64,000 bases of DNA from Pleomorphomonas sp. T1.2MG-36. GTDB taxonomy: Bacteria; Pseudomonadota; Alphaproteobacteria; Rhizobiales; Pleomorphomonadaceae. Within the stretch, counting starts at the first letter, position 1; the number at the start of each line of letters is the position of its first letter. The stretch covers positions 62,001-126,000 of the forward strand of contig NZ_CATNLY010000012.1 in assembly GCF_950100655.1 (NCBI RefSeq). The letters are read 5' to 3'. The translations under genes were made by a program, and so were the position numbers. Under the pieces are notes generated by a model that saw only the letters and a program-made list of their open reading frames with translations, had not been told where the DNA came from and searched no databases. This document shows, one piece after another, positions 40,290 through 51,132 of this stretch.

Positions 40290-40478
40290 ATGCAAGACAT
40301 ATTGACCTTCATCATGACCCGCGAAGGTTTCCGCCGGCCCAGGCAGACGCACACCGCAGAAGCCGACCGGGAGTTCTACGATACGGCGGCACCGCTCGCC
40401 GCCAAGATACATGCCGCACGCCAGCAGCTCGCTCGCTGGAGGCACTGCCTGCCTCGGCGCGAAGCGGTTGACGGTTGA
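40290..40478 (+). CDS. Small hypothetical protein (62 aa)
   Basis: 62 aa starting at the ATG 40290, preceded by GGAGG at a spacing of 6. The product is basic and amphipathic (DILTFIMTREGFRRPRQ at the N-terminus, an Ala/Arg-rich helix and RRE near the end), without membrane segments. No family is recognised. A terminator hairpin lies 54 bases after the stop, which together with the ribosome binding site suggests a real, independent unit. Confidence 0.55.
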   Translation: MQDILTFIMTREGFRRPRQTHTAEADREFYDTAAPLAAKIHAARQQLARWRHCLPRREAVDG

Positions 40479-40531
40479 TCGGAGATCGAGTCCGCCCGGC
40501 GCGGCCGTTGGACCGATCGAAGGGCGGAACG

Positions 40532-40562
40532 AAGGCCGGCGGGATCAAGCCGCCGGCCTTTT
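40532..40562. terminator. Rho-independent terminator between small gene and FAD oxidoreductase
   Basis: AAGGCCGGCGG (40532-40542) pairs with CCGCCGGCCTT (40550-40560) around a 7-base loop, followed by TT. It serves the small plus-strand gene and possibly the convergent FAD gene. Confidence 0.65.
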
Positions 40563-40565
40563 CAC

Positions 40566-41744
40566 TCACACTATGTTCTTTTCCCTGACCTGCCGCCCGT
40601 CGCGGATGCGAACCGGTGAAAGCTCCGAGAGATCGAGACTGCGGTAGGCGCCGTGGACGACCAGTTCGCTGAGCCCCCGGCCGACGGCTGGTGCCTGTTG
40701 CAATCCGTGGCCGGAAAAGCCGTTGGCCAGCAGCAGGTTCGGCACCTCCGGCATGGCGCCGAGCAGCACGTTGTCGTCGTAGGCGCACATGTCGTAATAG
40801 CCGGCCCAGGCGGCGCCCGGCTTGATGCGCTCGAAGGCGGGAACCCGCGTAGCGATCGTCGGCCAGATGTGATCCTCGAACAGGTTCCAATCGACGTCGA
40901 AGTCTTCGTCCACCTCCGGATCGTCCTCGCCGGCTGGCGCCCAGCCGCAGATGAAGCCGTCGCTGTCGCCGCGTACGTAGGTACCGTTGGGATCGATCAA
41001 GAGCGGACAGCGTTCGATCCGGTCTTCCGCCTTGAAGGTGAAGATCATCCGCTTCTTCACTTCGATGGGGATGTCGATGCCGGCCGTGGCCGCGAGCTTG
41101 CGACCGTCGGCGCCGGAGGCATTGATCACCGTATCGGCGGAAATCACCTCGCCGTCCTCAAGACGAACACCGGTGGCCCTGCCGCTGTCGACCTCGATGG
41201 CGGTGGCGCGTGCCGGACGGTAGTCCACGCCAAGCGAGCGCGCCTTGCGGCGAAAGGCCTGCATCATGCCGTAGCCGTCGAACCATCCCTCGCCGCTCCG
41301 GCCATAGCAACCGGCAGAGAGATCGTCGATACTGAGCCAGGGGAAGGTGGCGACCAGACGGTCCGGCTCCAGAAAGGCAATGTCGGCACCGAGCTCGACT
41401 TGCAGCCGGTGATTTTCGGCGAGCGTGTCCCGCCCGGCGTCGGTGGCGAGAAAAAGATAGCCATCCTCGTGAAAGCCGATATCGGGCCTGTCGCCATCGA
41501 CCTCCAGCAGATCGCCTATATTACGAATGAATTCAATACCGTACAGGGAAATCTTGATGTTCACCGCCGTCGAAAACTGCTGACGGATCGAGGCGGCCGA
41601 CAAGGCGGACGCGCATTTGCGGTAGGACGGGTCCTTTTCGAGCACCAGAACCTTGCCGGAGAAATCGGGGTTGGTGGCAATATGATAGGCAGCCGACGAC
41701 CCGGTCACGGCGCCGCCGACGATCACGACATCATAGTGAGGCAT
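40566..41744 (-). CDS. FAD-dependent oxidoreductase (D-amino acid/sarcosine oxidase-like)
   Basis: 392 aa. The N-terminal Rossmann motif DVVIVGGAVTGSSAAYHIA binds FAD (with GGAVTG in place of the strict GxGxxG); ASGADGRKLA fits the second FAD contact. The C-terminal GFSGHGLQQAPAVGRGLSEL is typical of DAO-family enzymes that oxidise amino or imino acids. The substrate cannot be assigned. It lies downstream of metG in the same direction, separated by a hairpin. Confidence 0.85.
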   Translation of the reverse strand: MPHYDVVIVGGAVTGSSAAYHIATNPDFSGKVLVLEKDPSYRKCASALSAASIRQQFSTAVNIKISLYGIEFIRNIGDLLEVDGDRPDIGFHEDGYLFLATDAGRDTLAENHRLQVELGADIAFLEPDRLVATFPWLSIDDLSAGCYGRSGEGWFDGYGMMQAFRRKARSLGVDYRPARATAIEVDSGRATGVRLEDGEVISADTVINASGADGRKLAATAGIDIPIEVKKRMIFTFKAEDRIERCPLLIDPNGTYVRGDSDGFICGWAPAGEDDPEVDEDFDVDWNLFEDHIWPTIATRVPAFERIKPGAAWAGYYDMCAYDDNVLLGAMPEVPNLLLANGFSGHGLQQAPAVGRGLSELVVHGAYRSLDLSELSPVRIRDGRQVREKNIV

Positions 41745-41904
41745 TTGAGAACCTGAGATTGCCTTCGGGTGCTGAACCGCCCGGTAAGGCCATCAGAGAT
41801 TCTGCTCAGCGCACTGTCAAGCGGACGGCCGCCCAACCCGCCGGCAGGCGCTGCACAAACAATGCGCCAATGCCTTCATAGGCGGCTTCGCCTCGTCCTG
41901 CGGG

Positions 41905-41933
41905 GTTCCCGGGCGACGAGCGCGCCCGGGAAC
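41905..41933. terminator. Stem-loop downstream of metG
   Basis: GTTCCCGGGCG (41905-41915) and CGCCCGGGAAC (41923-41933) form a perfect 11-bp stem with a 7-base loop, 17 bases after the metG stop. There is no T-run, so it may be an inefficient terminator or a 3'-end stabiliser. Confidence 0.5.
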
Positions 41934-41949
41934 TCTCTTGGATCGCCCG

Positions 41950-43494
41950 TCAGTCGGCCGCCTTCTCTACATAGCGCGGGAAGATGCCGACCGGCGCCGG
42001 CAGAGTGACGCCCCCCACAAGAGCCCCACCTTCGCCAAGGCTGTCGAAGGCCCGACGATCGGCGGGCACGGCCAGGAGGTCGAGCAGCTTTTCCATCGAT
42101 GCCGGCATCACCGGCTGGATCAGGATGGCGACGTTTCTGAGCAGTTCCGCCGTCACCCACATGATGGTGGCGAAGCGTGCCTCGTCGGTCTTGCGAACCG
42201 TCCACGGCGCCTCGGCATCGAAGTAGCGGTTGGCCTCGCCGAGAACGGCCCAGATGGCATTGAGCATCTGGTGGATCTGCTGCCCCTCGATCGCCTCGCG
42301 GCAAGCCGGCAGCAGACCGTAGACGCTCTGGAGGATCGTCCGGTCGGCGTCGGTGAGCGGTCCGGGCGTCGGCAGCACGCCGCCAAGGTTCTTGGCAATC
42401 ATCGACAGCGACCGCTGCGCGAGGTTGCCGAGATTGTTGGCGAGATCGGCATTCATGCGGCCGACGATCGCCTCGTGGCTGTAGTTGCCATCCTGGCCGA
42501 AGGAGACCTCGCGCAGGAAGAAGTAGCGGACGGGATCGAGACCGTAGGTATCGACCATCTCCTGCGGCCCGACGACGTTGCCGAGCGATTTCGACATCTT
42601 CTCGCCGCGGTTGAACAGAAAGCCGTGGGCGAAGACGCGCTTGGGCAGCGGCACACCGGCGCTCATCAGGAAAGCCGGCCAATAGACGGTGTGGAAGCGG
42701 ACGATATCCTTGCCGATGATGTGCAGGGCCGGCCAGTATTTCCGGAACATCTCGCTATTGGTGTCGGGATAGCCGAGCGCCGTGATGTAGTTGGTCAGCG
42801 CATCGACCCACACGTACATGACGTGCTTGTCGTTGCCTGGCACCGGAATGCCCCAGTCGAAGGTGGTACGCGAGATCGAGAGGTCCTTGAGCCCGCCCTT
42901 GACGAAGCTCGTCACCTCGTTCCGGCGCTCGTCGGGACCGATGAAGTCCGGCTGCTCCTCGTAGAGCTTCAGGAGCCTGTCCTGATAGGCGCTCAGGCGG
43001 AAGAAGTAGCTCTCCTCCTCCACCCACTCAACGGGGGTTCCCTGCGGACCGAAGCGGATGCCGTCGTCGGAGACGATGGTTTCCTCTTCGCCGTAATAGG
43101 CTTCGTCGCGGACCGAGTACCAGCCGGCATACTTGTTCAGGTAGATGTCGCCGTTGGCTTCCATCGCCTTCCAGATCGCCTGGCAGGCAACGCGGTGACG
43201 CTCCTCGCTGGTGCGGATGAAGTCGTCGTTGGAGAGGTTCAGGAGCGTGGCCATCTCCAGGAACCGGGCCGAGTTGCGATCGGCGAGCTCGCGGGCGGTG
43301 ATGCCCTCCTTGCGCGCCGTCTGCAGCATCTTGATGCCGTGTTCGTCGGTGCCCGTCAGGAAGCGAACGTCATGGCCGTCGAGCCGCATGAACCGCGCCA
43401 TCACGTCGGTCGCCATCGCCTCGTAGGCGTGGCCGATGTGAGGAGCCCCGTTGGGGTAGCTGATCGCGGTCGTGATGTAGAACGTCGGTTTCAT
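41950..43494 (-). CDS. metG: Methionyl-tRNA synthetase
   Basis: 514 aa class I synthetase. The HIGH motif is PHIGHAYEA (about residue 20) and the KMSKS motif is [10 protein letters not shown] (about residue 300). It lacks the C-terminal tRNA-binding/dimerisation domain found in E. coli, as is usual for alphaproteobacterial MetRS. It charges initiator and elongator tRNA(Met). It is the last gene of the rlpA-to-metG block; the tatD-like gene that often follows it in related genomes is not seen. Confidence 0.96.
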   Translation of the reverse strand: MKPTFYITTAISYPNGAPHIGHAYEAMATDVMARFMRLDGHDVRFLTGTDEHGIKMLQTARKEGITARELADRNSARFLEMATLLNLSNDDFIRTSEERHRVACQAIWKAMEANGDIYLNKYAGWYSVRDEAYYGEEETIVSDDGIRFGPQGTPVEWVEEESYFFRLSAYQDRLLKLYEEQPDFIGPDERRNEVTSFVKGGLKDLSISRTTFDWGIPVPGNDKHVMYVWVDALTNYITALGYPDTNSEMFRKYWPALHIIGKDIVRFHTVYWPAFLMSAGVPLPKRVFAHGFLFNRGEKMSKSLGNVVGPQEMVDTYGLDPVRYFFLREVSFGQDGNYSHEAIVGRMNADLANNLGNLAQRSLSMIAKNLGGVLPTPGPLTDADRTILQSVYGLLPACREAIEGQQIHQMLNAIWAVLGEANRYFDAEAPWTVRKTDEARFATIMWVTAELLRNVAILIQPVMPASMEKLLDLLAVPADRRAFDSLGEGGALVGGVTLPAPVGIFPRYVEKAAD

Positions 43495-43581
43495 GAGTTC
43501 GCTTCAGGGTTTCGATGGTGCCGGACGGAAGGTCAAAAGGCGCATCCGAACGGAACGCCGGCGGCACGATCTTTTGAATAG

Positions 43582-44634
43582 CTACTTAGCGACGCATCCC
43601 GCAAGGCTTTGCATCATCGAAATCACCGCCTGCCGCCGATCGAGGTTGATCCCATCGGTTTCAGCGACGATGCGATTGACCGTCTCCCAGGCAACGGCAT
43701 AGCCGTTGAGACGGTCGACGCCGCTCCTCAGCGTCAGGCGCATATGTTCGGACAGCCAGCCACGGGCGAGATCGGCACAAAGGTCGAAACTATCGGCGCC
43801 CTTGCGCCCGGCCACGGCATCGGCGAAGCGATAGAGGCGCGGCCGGTCGAGACGCGGGAAGCCGTCGGCGAGGGACCGGAACTGGCGAAAGACCTCCAGG
43901 CCGTTGTTTTCGATGCACTCGATGGCCCGGCGCACCGACCCTTCGGCAAGAGCCGTGAGCGACGGCTTGTCGCCTTCGGCCACCGTCAGGCCGAGGGACG
44001 TCAGCGCCGCATCCAGGTCGTCCGGGGCAAGCGGATCGAGCGCCAGCCGGCGACACCGCGACCGGATGGTCGGCAGGAGCCGACCTGGCGCGTGGGAGAG
44101 AACCAGAAACAGCGACCGTTTCGGCGGCTCCTCCAGCATCTTGAGCAGTGCGTTGGCCGCGGAGACGTTCATGTCGTCGGCGGCATCGACGATGGCGATA
44201 CGATAGCCATCGACACCGGCGGCATTGCCGAAGAACGTCACCGTCTTGCGGATCTCGTCGACGGTGAGCTGCGTCTTGACCTTCTTCGCCTTCTCGTCCC
44301 AGGGGCGACGAAGATGCAGGAGGTTGGGATGGGCGCCCGTCGATACCATCGCGGCAACGCGATCGTCGGCCGGCAACAAGCCGGAAGCCGTCGGCGGCGC
44401 TTTTGTGGGGTCTGGGTGGCTCAGCACGAAGCGGGCGAAGCGAAAGGCCAGCGTCGCCTTGCCGATGCCCTTGGGTCCGGTCAGCAGAATGGCGTGGTGC
44501 AGCCGCCCGCCGGCGTAACCGTCGTGCAACTCGGCGGCGGCGACGGAATGGCCGATCAGCTCGGTCTGTTCGCGCGGCAGCGGAAACCCTTCCAGCCAAT
44601 CGGCCTCGGCGGCGCGATCGTCCTCAATCGCCAC
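43582..44634 (-). CDS. holB: DNA polymerase III subunit delta'
   Basis: 350 aa clamp-loader subunit. A nucleotide-binding loop is seen in LTGPKGIGKATLAFRFARF, and SANALLKMLEEPPKRSLFLVLSH is the typical delta'/gamma segment with sensor residues. The four-Cys zinc module is not obvious, as in other alphaproteobacterial HolB. The GTG start overlaps the tmk stop by 11 bases behind GGGGAGGG. Confidence 0.93.
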   Translation of the reverse strand: MAIEDDRAAEADWLEGFPLPREQTELIGHSVAAAELHDGYAGGRLHHAILLTGPKGIGKATLAFRFARFVLSHPDPTKAPPTASGLLPADDRVAAMVSTGAHPNLLHLRRPWDEKAKKVKTQLTVDEIRKTVTFFGNAAGVDGYRIAIVDAADDMNVSAANALLKMLEEPPKRSLFLVLSHAPGRLLPTIRSRCRRLALDPLAPDDLDAALTSLGLTVAEGDKPSLTALAEGSVRRAIECIENNGLEVFRQFRSLADGFPRLDRPRLYRFADAVAGRKGADSFDLCADLARGWLSEHMRLTLRSGVDRLNGYAVAWETVNRIVAETDGINLDRRQAVISMMQSLAGCVAK

Positions 44635-45283
44635 GGGCGCCCTCCCCGTCGAGCCGGAATCGGCTTGTCACCAGCTCAAGGATCTCAGCGGACACCACAT
44701 CCTTTTCGCGACTGCCGTCGACGACGACGCAGCGCTCGGGAAACCGATCGGCCAAGGCGAGGAACCCCCGTCGGCGCGCTTCGTGGACGGCGACGGCGTC
44801 GCTCTCGAAGCGGTCGGCGCCTTCCGAACGATGGCCGACGCGGGCGAGTCCGACCGAGACGGGCACGTCGATGATGACGGTGAGATCGGGAATGGTGGAG
44901 CCGATGGCCGCGTCGACGAGGCCATCGACGACATCGGCGGGCAGCCCGCCGGCCGTGCCCTGATAGACGCGACTTGAATCGGCAAAGCGATCGCAGACGA
45001 CGAAGGCACCTCGCCCGAGCGCCGGCTCGATCAGTTCGGCGACGTGATCGATACGGGCGGCCGCAAAAAGATAAGCTTCGCCCAGAACGCCGAGCGGCTT
45101 GGCCCGGCCGGACAGGAGAAGGCCGCGAATGGTCTCGGCCGCGGGCGAGCCACCGGGCTCGCGCGTCAGCACCACGTCGAGGCCGCGCGCCTCAAGCGCC
45201 GCCGTCAGGCGTTTCGACTGCGTCGACTTGCCGGTGCCCTCACCGCCCTCGAAGGTGATGAACCTACCCCTGGTGCCGCCCAC
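44624..45283 (-). CDS. tmk: Thymidylate kinase
   Basis: 219 aa. It phosphorylates dTMP to dTDP. The P-loop is FEGGEGTGKSTQ, the DR motif is seen in CDRFADSSRVYQG, and a lid region follows around LARVGHRSEGADRFE. The GTG start at 45283 lies inside the preceding gene (20-base overlap) with GGGAG upstream. Length and motifs are standard. Confidence 0.95.
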   Translation of the reverse strand: MGGTRGRFITFEGGEGTGKSTQSKRLTAALEARGLDVVLTREPGGSPAAETIRGLLLSGRAKPLGVLGEAYLFAAARIDHVAELIEPALGRGAFVVCDRFADSSRVYQGTAGGLPADVVDGLVDAAIGSTIPDLTVIIDVPVSVGLARVGHRSEGADRFESDAVAVHEARRRGFLALADRFPERCVVVDGSREKDVVSAEILELVTSRFRLDGEGARGD

Positions 45284-46481
45284 GCAATGCTCCCAAATTC
45301 ACGATATCCTCGATCGATATAGACCCGATCGTCCTATACCACCAGCCGGCGAACATCTCGGCAAAGCCGTCGAGCGCCCGGTCGCGGATCTCGCCGCGTT
45401 CGACGTCTGCGGCGGCTTCGAGCGTCACGGACTGGTAAAGGCGGTCGCCGACCCTGACTTCGAGGCGGGCGACCGGCGCACCGCGCCGGATCGGCGCTGG
45501 CACCGGACCATCGTAGACCACGGCAAGGCGAAACTGCGAGCGATCGCCGGTCGGCAGGGTCAAATTCACCGGTGCGCCACCGGTGGAGACAACCGCCACG
45601 TCCGGCGCATTGCCGCCGAACACCTTCACGCGACCGATCTCGGCCCCGGACGGGTAGATCTCGAACCGTCCGTACTCCGAGAACGCGCCCTCAACCAAGG
45701 CCTTGAGATCCTTGTCGCGATCGGCGAGCGAAGCATAGCCACTCGCCGCGAGAGTGACACGGCGATCGCCGCGCCCCGCCGTCAGCAGAGCGCCCAAGCC
45801 AGCCGCCTCATCGAAAGCCAGCATCATGCCGTCGACACCCGGGAGCTCCTTGATGAAACGCGTCTTGTTGGTCTGGTTGATCTTGTTCCAGAGAAACTCC
45901 GGCTGGCTGTAAAGCGCGTAGCGGTCGGGATAGGTCGTCCTGATATGGCCGGCCAACGCCAGCATGTCGGAAAGCGTGGTCTTGGCCTGGGGATCGGGGT
46001 AGCCGGTCGGATTGGCGAACCGGCTATCCTTGAGGCCGATGCGCGCGACATAGGCGTTCATGCGCGCCGTGAAGGCCGCCTCCGAACCGGAAAGCCCCTC
46101 GGCCAGGGCGATGGCAGCGTCATTGGCGTAGTCGACGACGAGGCCGCGCAACAGATCGCTCACCGGCACGAAGGACTTCACGGCCGCGAACATGGTGGTT
46201 ACGCGGGCAGGTGCGCCACCGGTGCGCCAAGCGTGTTCGCTGATGGGATATAGCGTCGCGTCGGTCACTTCGCCGGTCTTCAACGCCTCGAAAACGACGG
46301 CGGCGGTGACCAGCTTGGCGAAATTGGCCGGCGCGAAAGGCTTGTCCTCGTCCCTGGCTATCAGCAGCGAACCGGTGGTCTCGTCATGCAAAGCCACGCG
46401 CGGCGCGACGCTTTCGAGCGCAACAACAGGGCTGGATACCAGGGCGGCAACCAGAAGGAACGGCAGAACGAACCCACGCAT
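45264..46481 (-). CDS. D-alanyl-D-alanine carboxypeptidase-family protein with all three catalytic motifs altered
   Basis: 405 aa with a signal peptide (about 1-21, ending VVA) and the PBP5/DacA fold pattern throughout. The serine-nucleophile motif SxxK reads N53-F-A-K56; the codon at 46323-46325 is AAT. The SxN motif reads Y118-A-N120, inside the conserved LLRGLVVDYANDAAIALAEG context. The KTG motif reads M220-L-A222, in GVDGMMLAFDEAAG where active members have GVDGIKTG. The neighbouring family residues are well kept, so this is not a decayed frame. A transpeptidase reaction is not expected; a scaffold or regulatory role in septal peptidoglycan work next to RlpA is plausible. A PBP5-type C-terminal domain follows from about residue 265. 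Confidence 0.88.
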   Translation of the reverse strand: MRGFVLPFLLVAALVSSPVVALESVAPRVALHDETTGSLLIARDEDKPFAPANFAKLVTAAVVFEALKTGEVTDATLYPISEHAWRTGGAPARVTTMFAAVKSFVPVSDLLRGLVVDYANDAAIALAEGLSGSEAAFTARMNAYVARIGLKDSRFANPTGYPDPQAKTTLSDMLALAGHIRTTYPDRYALYSQPEFLWNKINQTNKTRFIKELPGVDGMMLAFDEAAGLGALLTAGRGDRRVTLAASGYASLADRDKDLKALVEGAFSEYGRFEIYPSGAEIGRVKVFGGNAPDVAVVSTGGAPVNLTLPTGDRSQFRLAVVYDGPVPAPIRRGAPVARLEVRVGDRLYQSVTLEAAADVERGEIRDRALDGFAEMFAGWWYRTIGSISIEDIVNLGALRGRHQG

Positions 46482-46552
46482 GACGACGAAACCGGGCCTC
46501 GTGCTCCCGGCGTCGAGACGCCGGACATTCCCCTCGCCGCGCGGCAGGCCGG

Positions 46553-47953
46553 TCAGCGCAGGAGACGGGCTCCGTCGATGCCGGCCGCCTGGGCAGCGGC
46601 GATCGCCTGATCCGGCGTAACCGTCAGAGCCGTAAGGCGCATCAGCTTCATGTCGCGTCCGCCAACCGAAATGTCGGTCACGACGGGCGTTCCATAAGCG
46701 GACAACACAGCGCTCACCTTCAAGACATTGTCCGGATTGCCGAATACGCCAAGCTGGACCACCGGTCCGGACGGTTCGCGAGTGACGGCCGGCTTCGGTC
46801 CGGCCATTCCTTCAAGCTTGCTGACCAACTCGGACATGCCAGTGCCGCCCTCAAACCCATCGACGGCCTGATAGGCCTGCGACACGCGATCGGCGGCGTA
46901 GCCCGACGCATTGGGCGGCAGCGGCGGCAGCGCCACGTCGCCGAACATGACGGTCGGCTGATAGGTGTTGGCGTTGGTATCGGCGTAGCTCAAGCGCGGC
47001 TGCGGCAGCGGAACGGTCGAATTGAACGTGGCCGGGGCAAGGGCAGCGACTTGCGATTGAGCGACAAAATCAGCCGGATCGGCGGACGCGATGGTCACAT
47101 AGTCAAAGGTTTCGACCGGACGGGGCAACGGCACCACGTCGATGGCCGGCGCAGGGGTGCCGGCGACATCGGCCGGAGCCGCGGCGGCCATGACGGCAGG
47201 AGCGGCAGCCGGCGCGGGTTTCGGCGAATCCGAGCTGTCGAAGACATGCATCATGGTCTTCACGCCCGGCAGCGCCTCGACGGCGGCGAGCATGACGTTC
47301 GGCTTGTCAGCCTGCGGCTCCCCGAGCGCCGGACCACGATAGGAGGCGAGCAAGAAAGCGCTGTCGTCGCCCTCGGTCGACGCCGGGCCGACATACTCGA
47401 CGCGAATCTTGGCGACGCCGGCGCGCTTGACGCCGAGCATGTCGGCGGCGCGCTGCGACATGTCGAGCACACGGTTGGAATGGAACGGGCCGCGATCGTT
47501 GACGCGGACAATGACCGAGCGGCCGGTGGCCAGACTGGTCAGCCGCGCATAGGACGGCAGCGGCATGGTCGGATGGGCGGCGGAAATCGAAGAGCTATCG
47601 AACACTTCGCCATTGGCGGTACGGCGACCATGGAAATCGGTACCGTACCAGCTGGCGAGACCGACCACCTTGTAGTCGGGATCGACCCTTGGAACATAGG
47701 TCTTGCCGGCGATCTGGTAGGGCTTGCCAACCATGGAGCGGCCGCCGCCTTTCGGCACCGCCTCGCCCATGGCAACCACGCGCGGGCTGGGCGCGACGCC
47801 GTACTTGGGATCGACCTTCGCCTTGGCGGACTTGAGAGGGCCCTGTTCGGTAGTTCCGCAGCCCGCTACACCGATCGCCAGAACAAGTGATGTGGACATC
47901 ACCGTCAACAGCGTTTTCGTCGTCGAGCGCGTGCCGTTTCGCCCTGCAGTCAT
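46553..47953 (-). CDS. rlpA: RlpA septal-ring lytic transglycosylase-type lipoprotein
   Basis: 466 aa. The signal peptide ends with the lipobox GVAGC (about residue 32). The double-psi beta-barrel domain is clear: VGLASWYGTDFHGRRTANGE and VRVNDRGPFHSNRVLDMS, with the catalytic Asp in the NDRGPF segment and an upstream Glu in NGEVFD. A long Ala/Pro linker (about 240-350) leads to a C-terminal SPOR domain (VVQLGVFGNPDNVLKVSAVL). RlpA cleaves denuded glycan strands at the septum. Followed by the DacA-like gene after 71 bases. Confidence 0.92.
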   Translation of the reverse strand: MTAGRNGTRSTTKTLLTVMSTSLVLAIGVAGCGTTEQGPLKSAKAKVDPKYGVAPSPRVVAMGEAVPKGGGRSMVGKPYQIAGKTYVPRVDPDYKVVGLASWYGTDFHGRRTANGEVFDSSSISAAHPTMPLPSYARLTSLATGRSVIVRVNDRGPFHSNRVLDMSQRAADMLGVKRAGVAKIRVEYVGPASTEGDDSAFLLASYRGPALGEPQADKPNVMLAAVEALPGVKTMMHVFDSSDSPKPAPAAAPAVMAAAAPADVAGTPAPAIDVVPLPRPVETFDYVTIASADPADFVAQSQVAALAPATFNSTVPLPQPRLSYADTNANTYQPTVMFGDVALPPLPPNASGYAADRVSQAYQAVDGFEGGTGMSELVSKLEGMAGPKPAVTREPSGPVVQLGVFGNPDNVLKVSAVLSAYGTPVVTDISVGGRDMKLMRLTALTVTPDQAIAAAQAAGIDGARLLR

Positions 47954-48275
47954 TCCGTACGCCTTGCCGTTCGAGCACTCATCACCATCGCAGCTTCGGC
48001 CGGCAGTCGCCTTCCGGAGCCTTCCAAGACGGAGCGTCGCACCAAAGTGCGTTCACTCACTTTAGAACGCCATCCCTAACCTCTTGTTAAAGATGAGACG
48101 GCGGCTCGATGATAAATCCCCTGGTCAATCCCTAGCGCCCGGCCCCGCGAAGGAAACCGGCAGCGTGCAATTTGTACATTCGTTCGACAGGCCCGTAAAG
48201 GCAGCAAAGGCTGTGGGCGACCGATTTCATACACACCAAATGTAGTATTTAATCGTTATAGCCTGGGACGACTCG
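47954..48275 (-). promoter_or_regulatory. 322-base region upstream of rlpA with a CtrA-like site
   Basis: No gene is recognised in this stretch. On the minus strand, TTAA-N7-TTAG (48076-48090) resembles the CtrA box TTAA-N7-TTAA with one mismatch, about 125 bases upstream of the rlpA ATG. A small hairpin AAAGTG/CACTTT follows nearer the gene. The part next to parC is locally AT-rich (48230-48262). No tRNA could be folded by eye. Confidence 0.35.
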
Positions 48276-50537
<2,262 letters not shown>

Positions 50538-50626
50538 GGCACGATGGGTAGAATCGCCCCCGCCCAAGTGCAACAGAATGGCAAGCGGTTATCCGCCAAC
50601 GTGCACGTTTTGTCCCCGGATTAGTG

Positions 50627-51103
50627 TCAATCCGCCACGAGCGGCACCGCCTTGGCATCCAGCGCCTTCACCGCGTCGGCCGGCTTCAGGTGAACCTGAA
50701 GGCCGCGCTGACCGCCGTTCATGTAGACCGTTTCGTGGGCGAGCGCCGCTTCCTCGAAGGCGGTCGGCACTCGTTTCTTCTGGCCGAAGGGCGAGATGCC
50801 GCCGACGTGGTAGCCGGTAACCCGCTCGGCCTCGGCCGGCTTCATCATCTGGGCCGACTTGCCGCCGAAGGCGGCTGCGAGCCTTTTCATGCTGACTTCG
50901 TGGTCGGACGGCACGACGACGCAGACCGGCTTGCCGTCCACCTCCGCCATCAGCGTCTTGAGCACACGGAACGGCTCGGCGCCGATCGCTTCGGCCGCCT
51001 GCATGCCGATGCGGTCGGCGTCGGGATCATAGTCGTAGGTGACCGTCTCATAGGCGACGCGCGCCTTGTCGAGGAACTGGGTGGCGCGAGTGGTGCGGGA
51101 CAT
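50627..51103 (-). CDS. ybaK: Cys-tRNA(Pro) deacylase YbaK/EbsC
   Basis: 158 aa. It trans-edits Cys-tRNA(Pro). The family signature KSAQMMKPAEAERVTGYHVG and the following GISPFGQKKRVPTAFEE are intact, including the conserved Lys of the active site. It lies 29 bases downstream of the alpha/beta hydrolase gene on the same strand and upstream of parC. Confidence 0.93.
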   Translation of the reverse strand: MSRTTRATQFLDKARVAYETVTYDYDPDADRIGMQAAEAIGAEPFRVLKTLMAEVDGKPVCVVVPSDHEVSMKRLAAAFGGKSAQMMKPAEAERVTGYHVGGISPFGQKKRVPTAFEEAALAHETVYMNGGQRGLQVHLKPADAVKALDAKAVPLVAD

Positions 51104-51132
51104 CGGAAAGACCCTGTTGCGTCCAGAAAAGG

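Noticed and set aside
48060..48275. Possible tRNA upstream of rlpA
   Set aside because: GTTCGA at 48182 suggested a T-arm, but the loop lacks the required C and no acceptor or anticodon stem could be formed.
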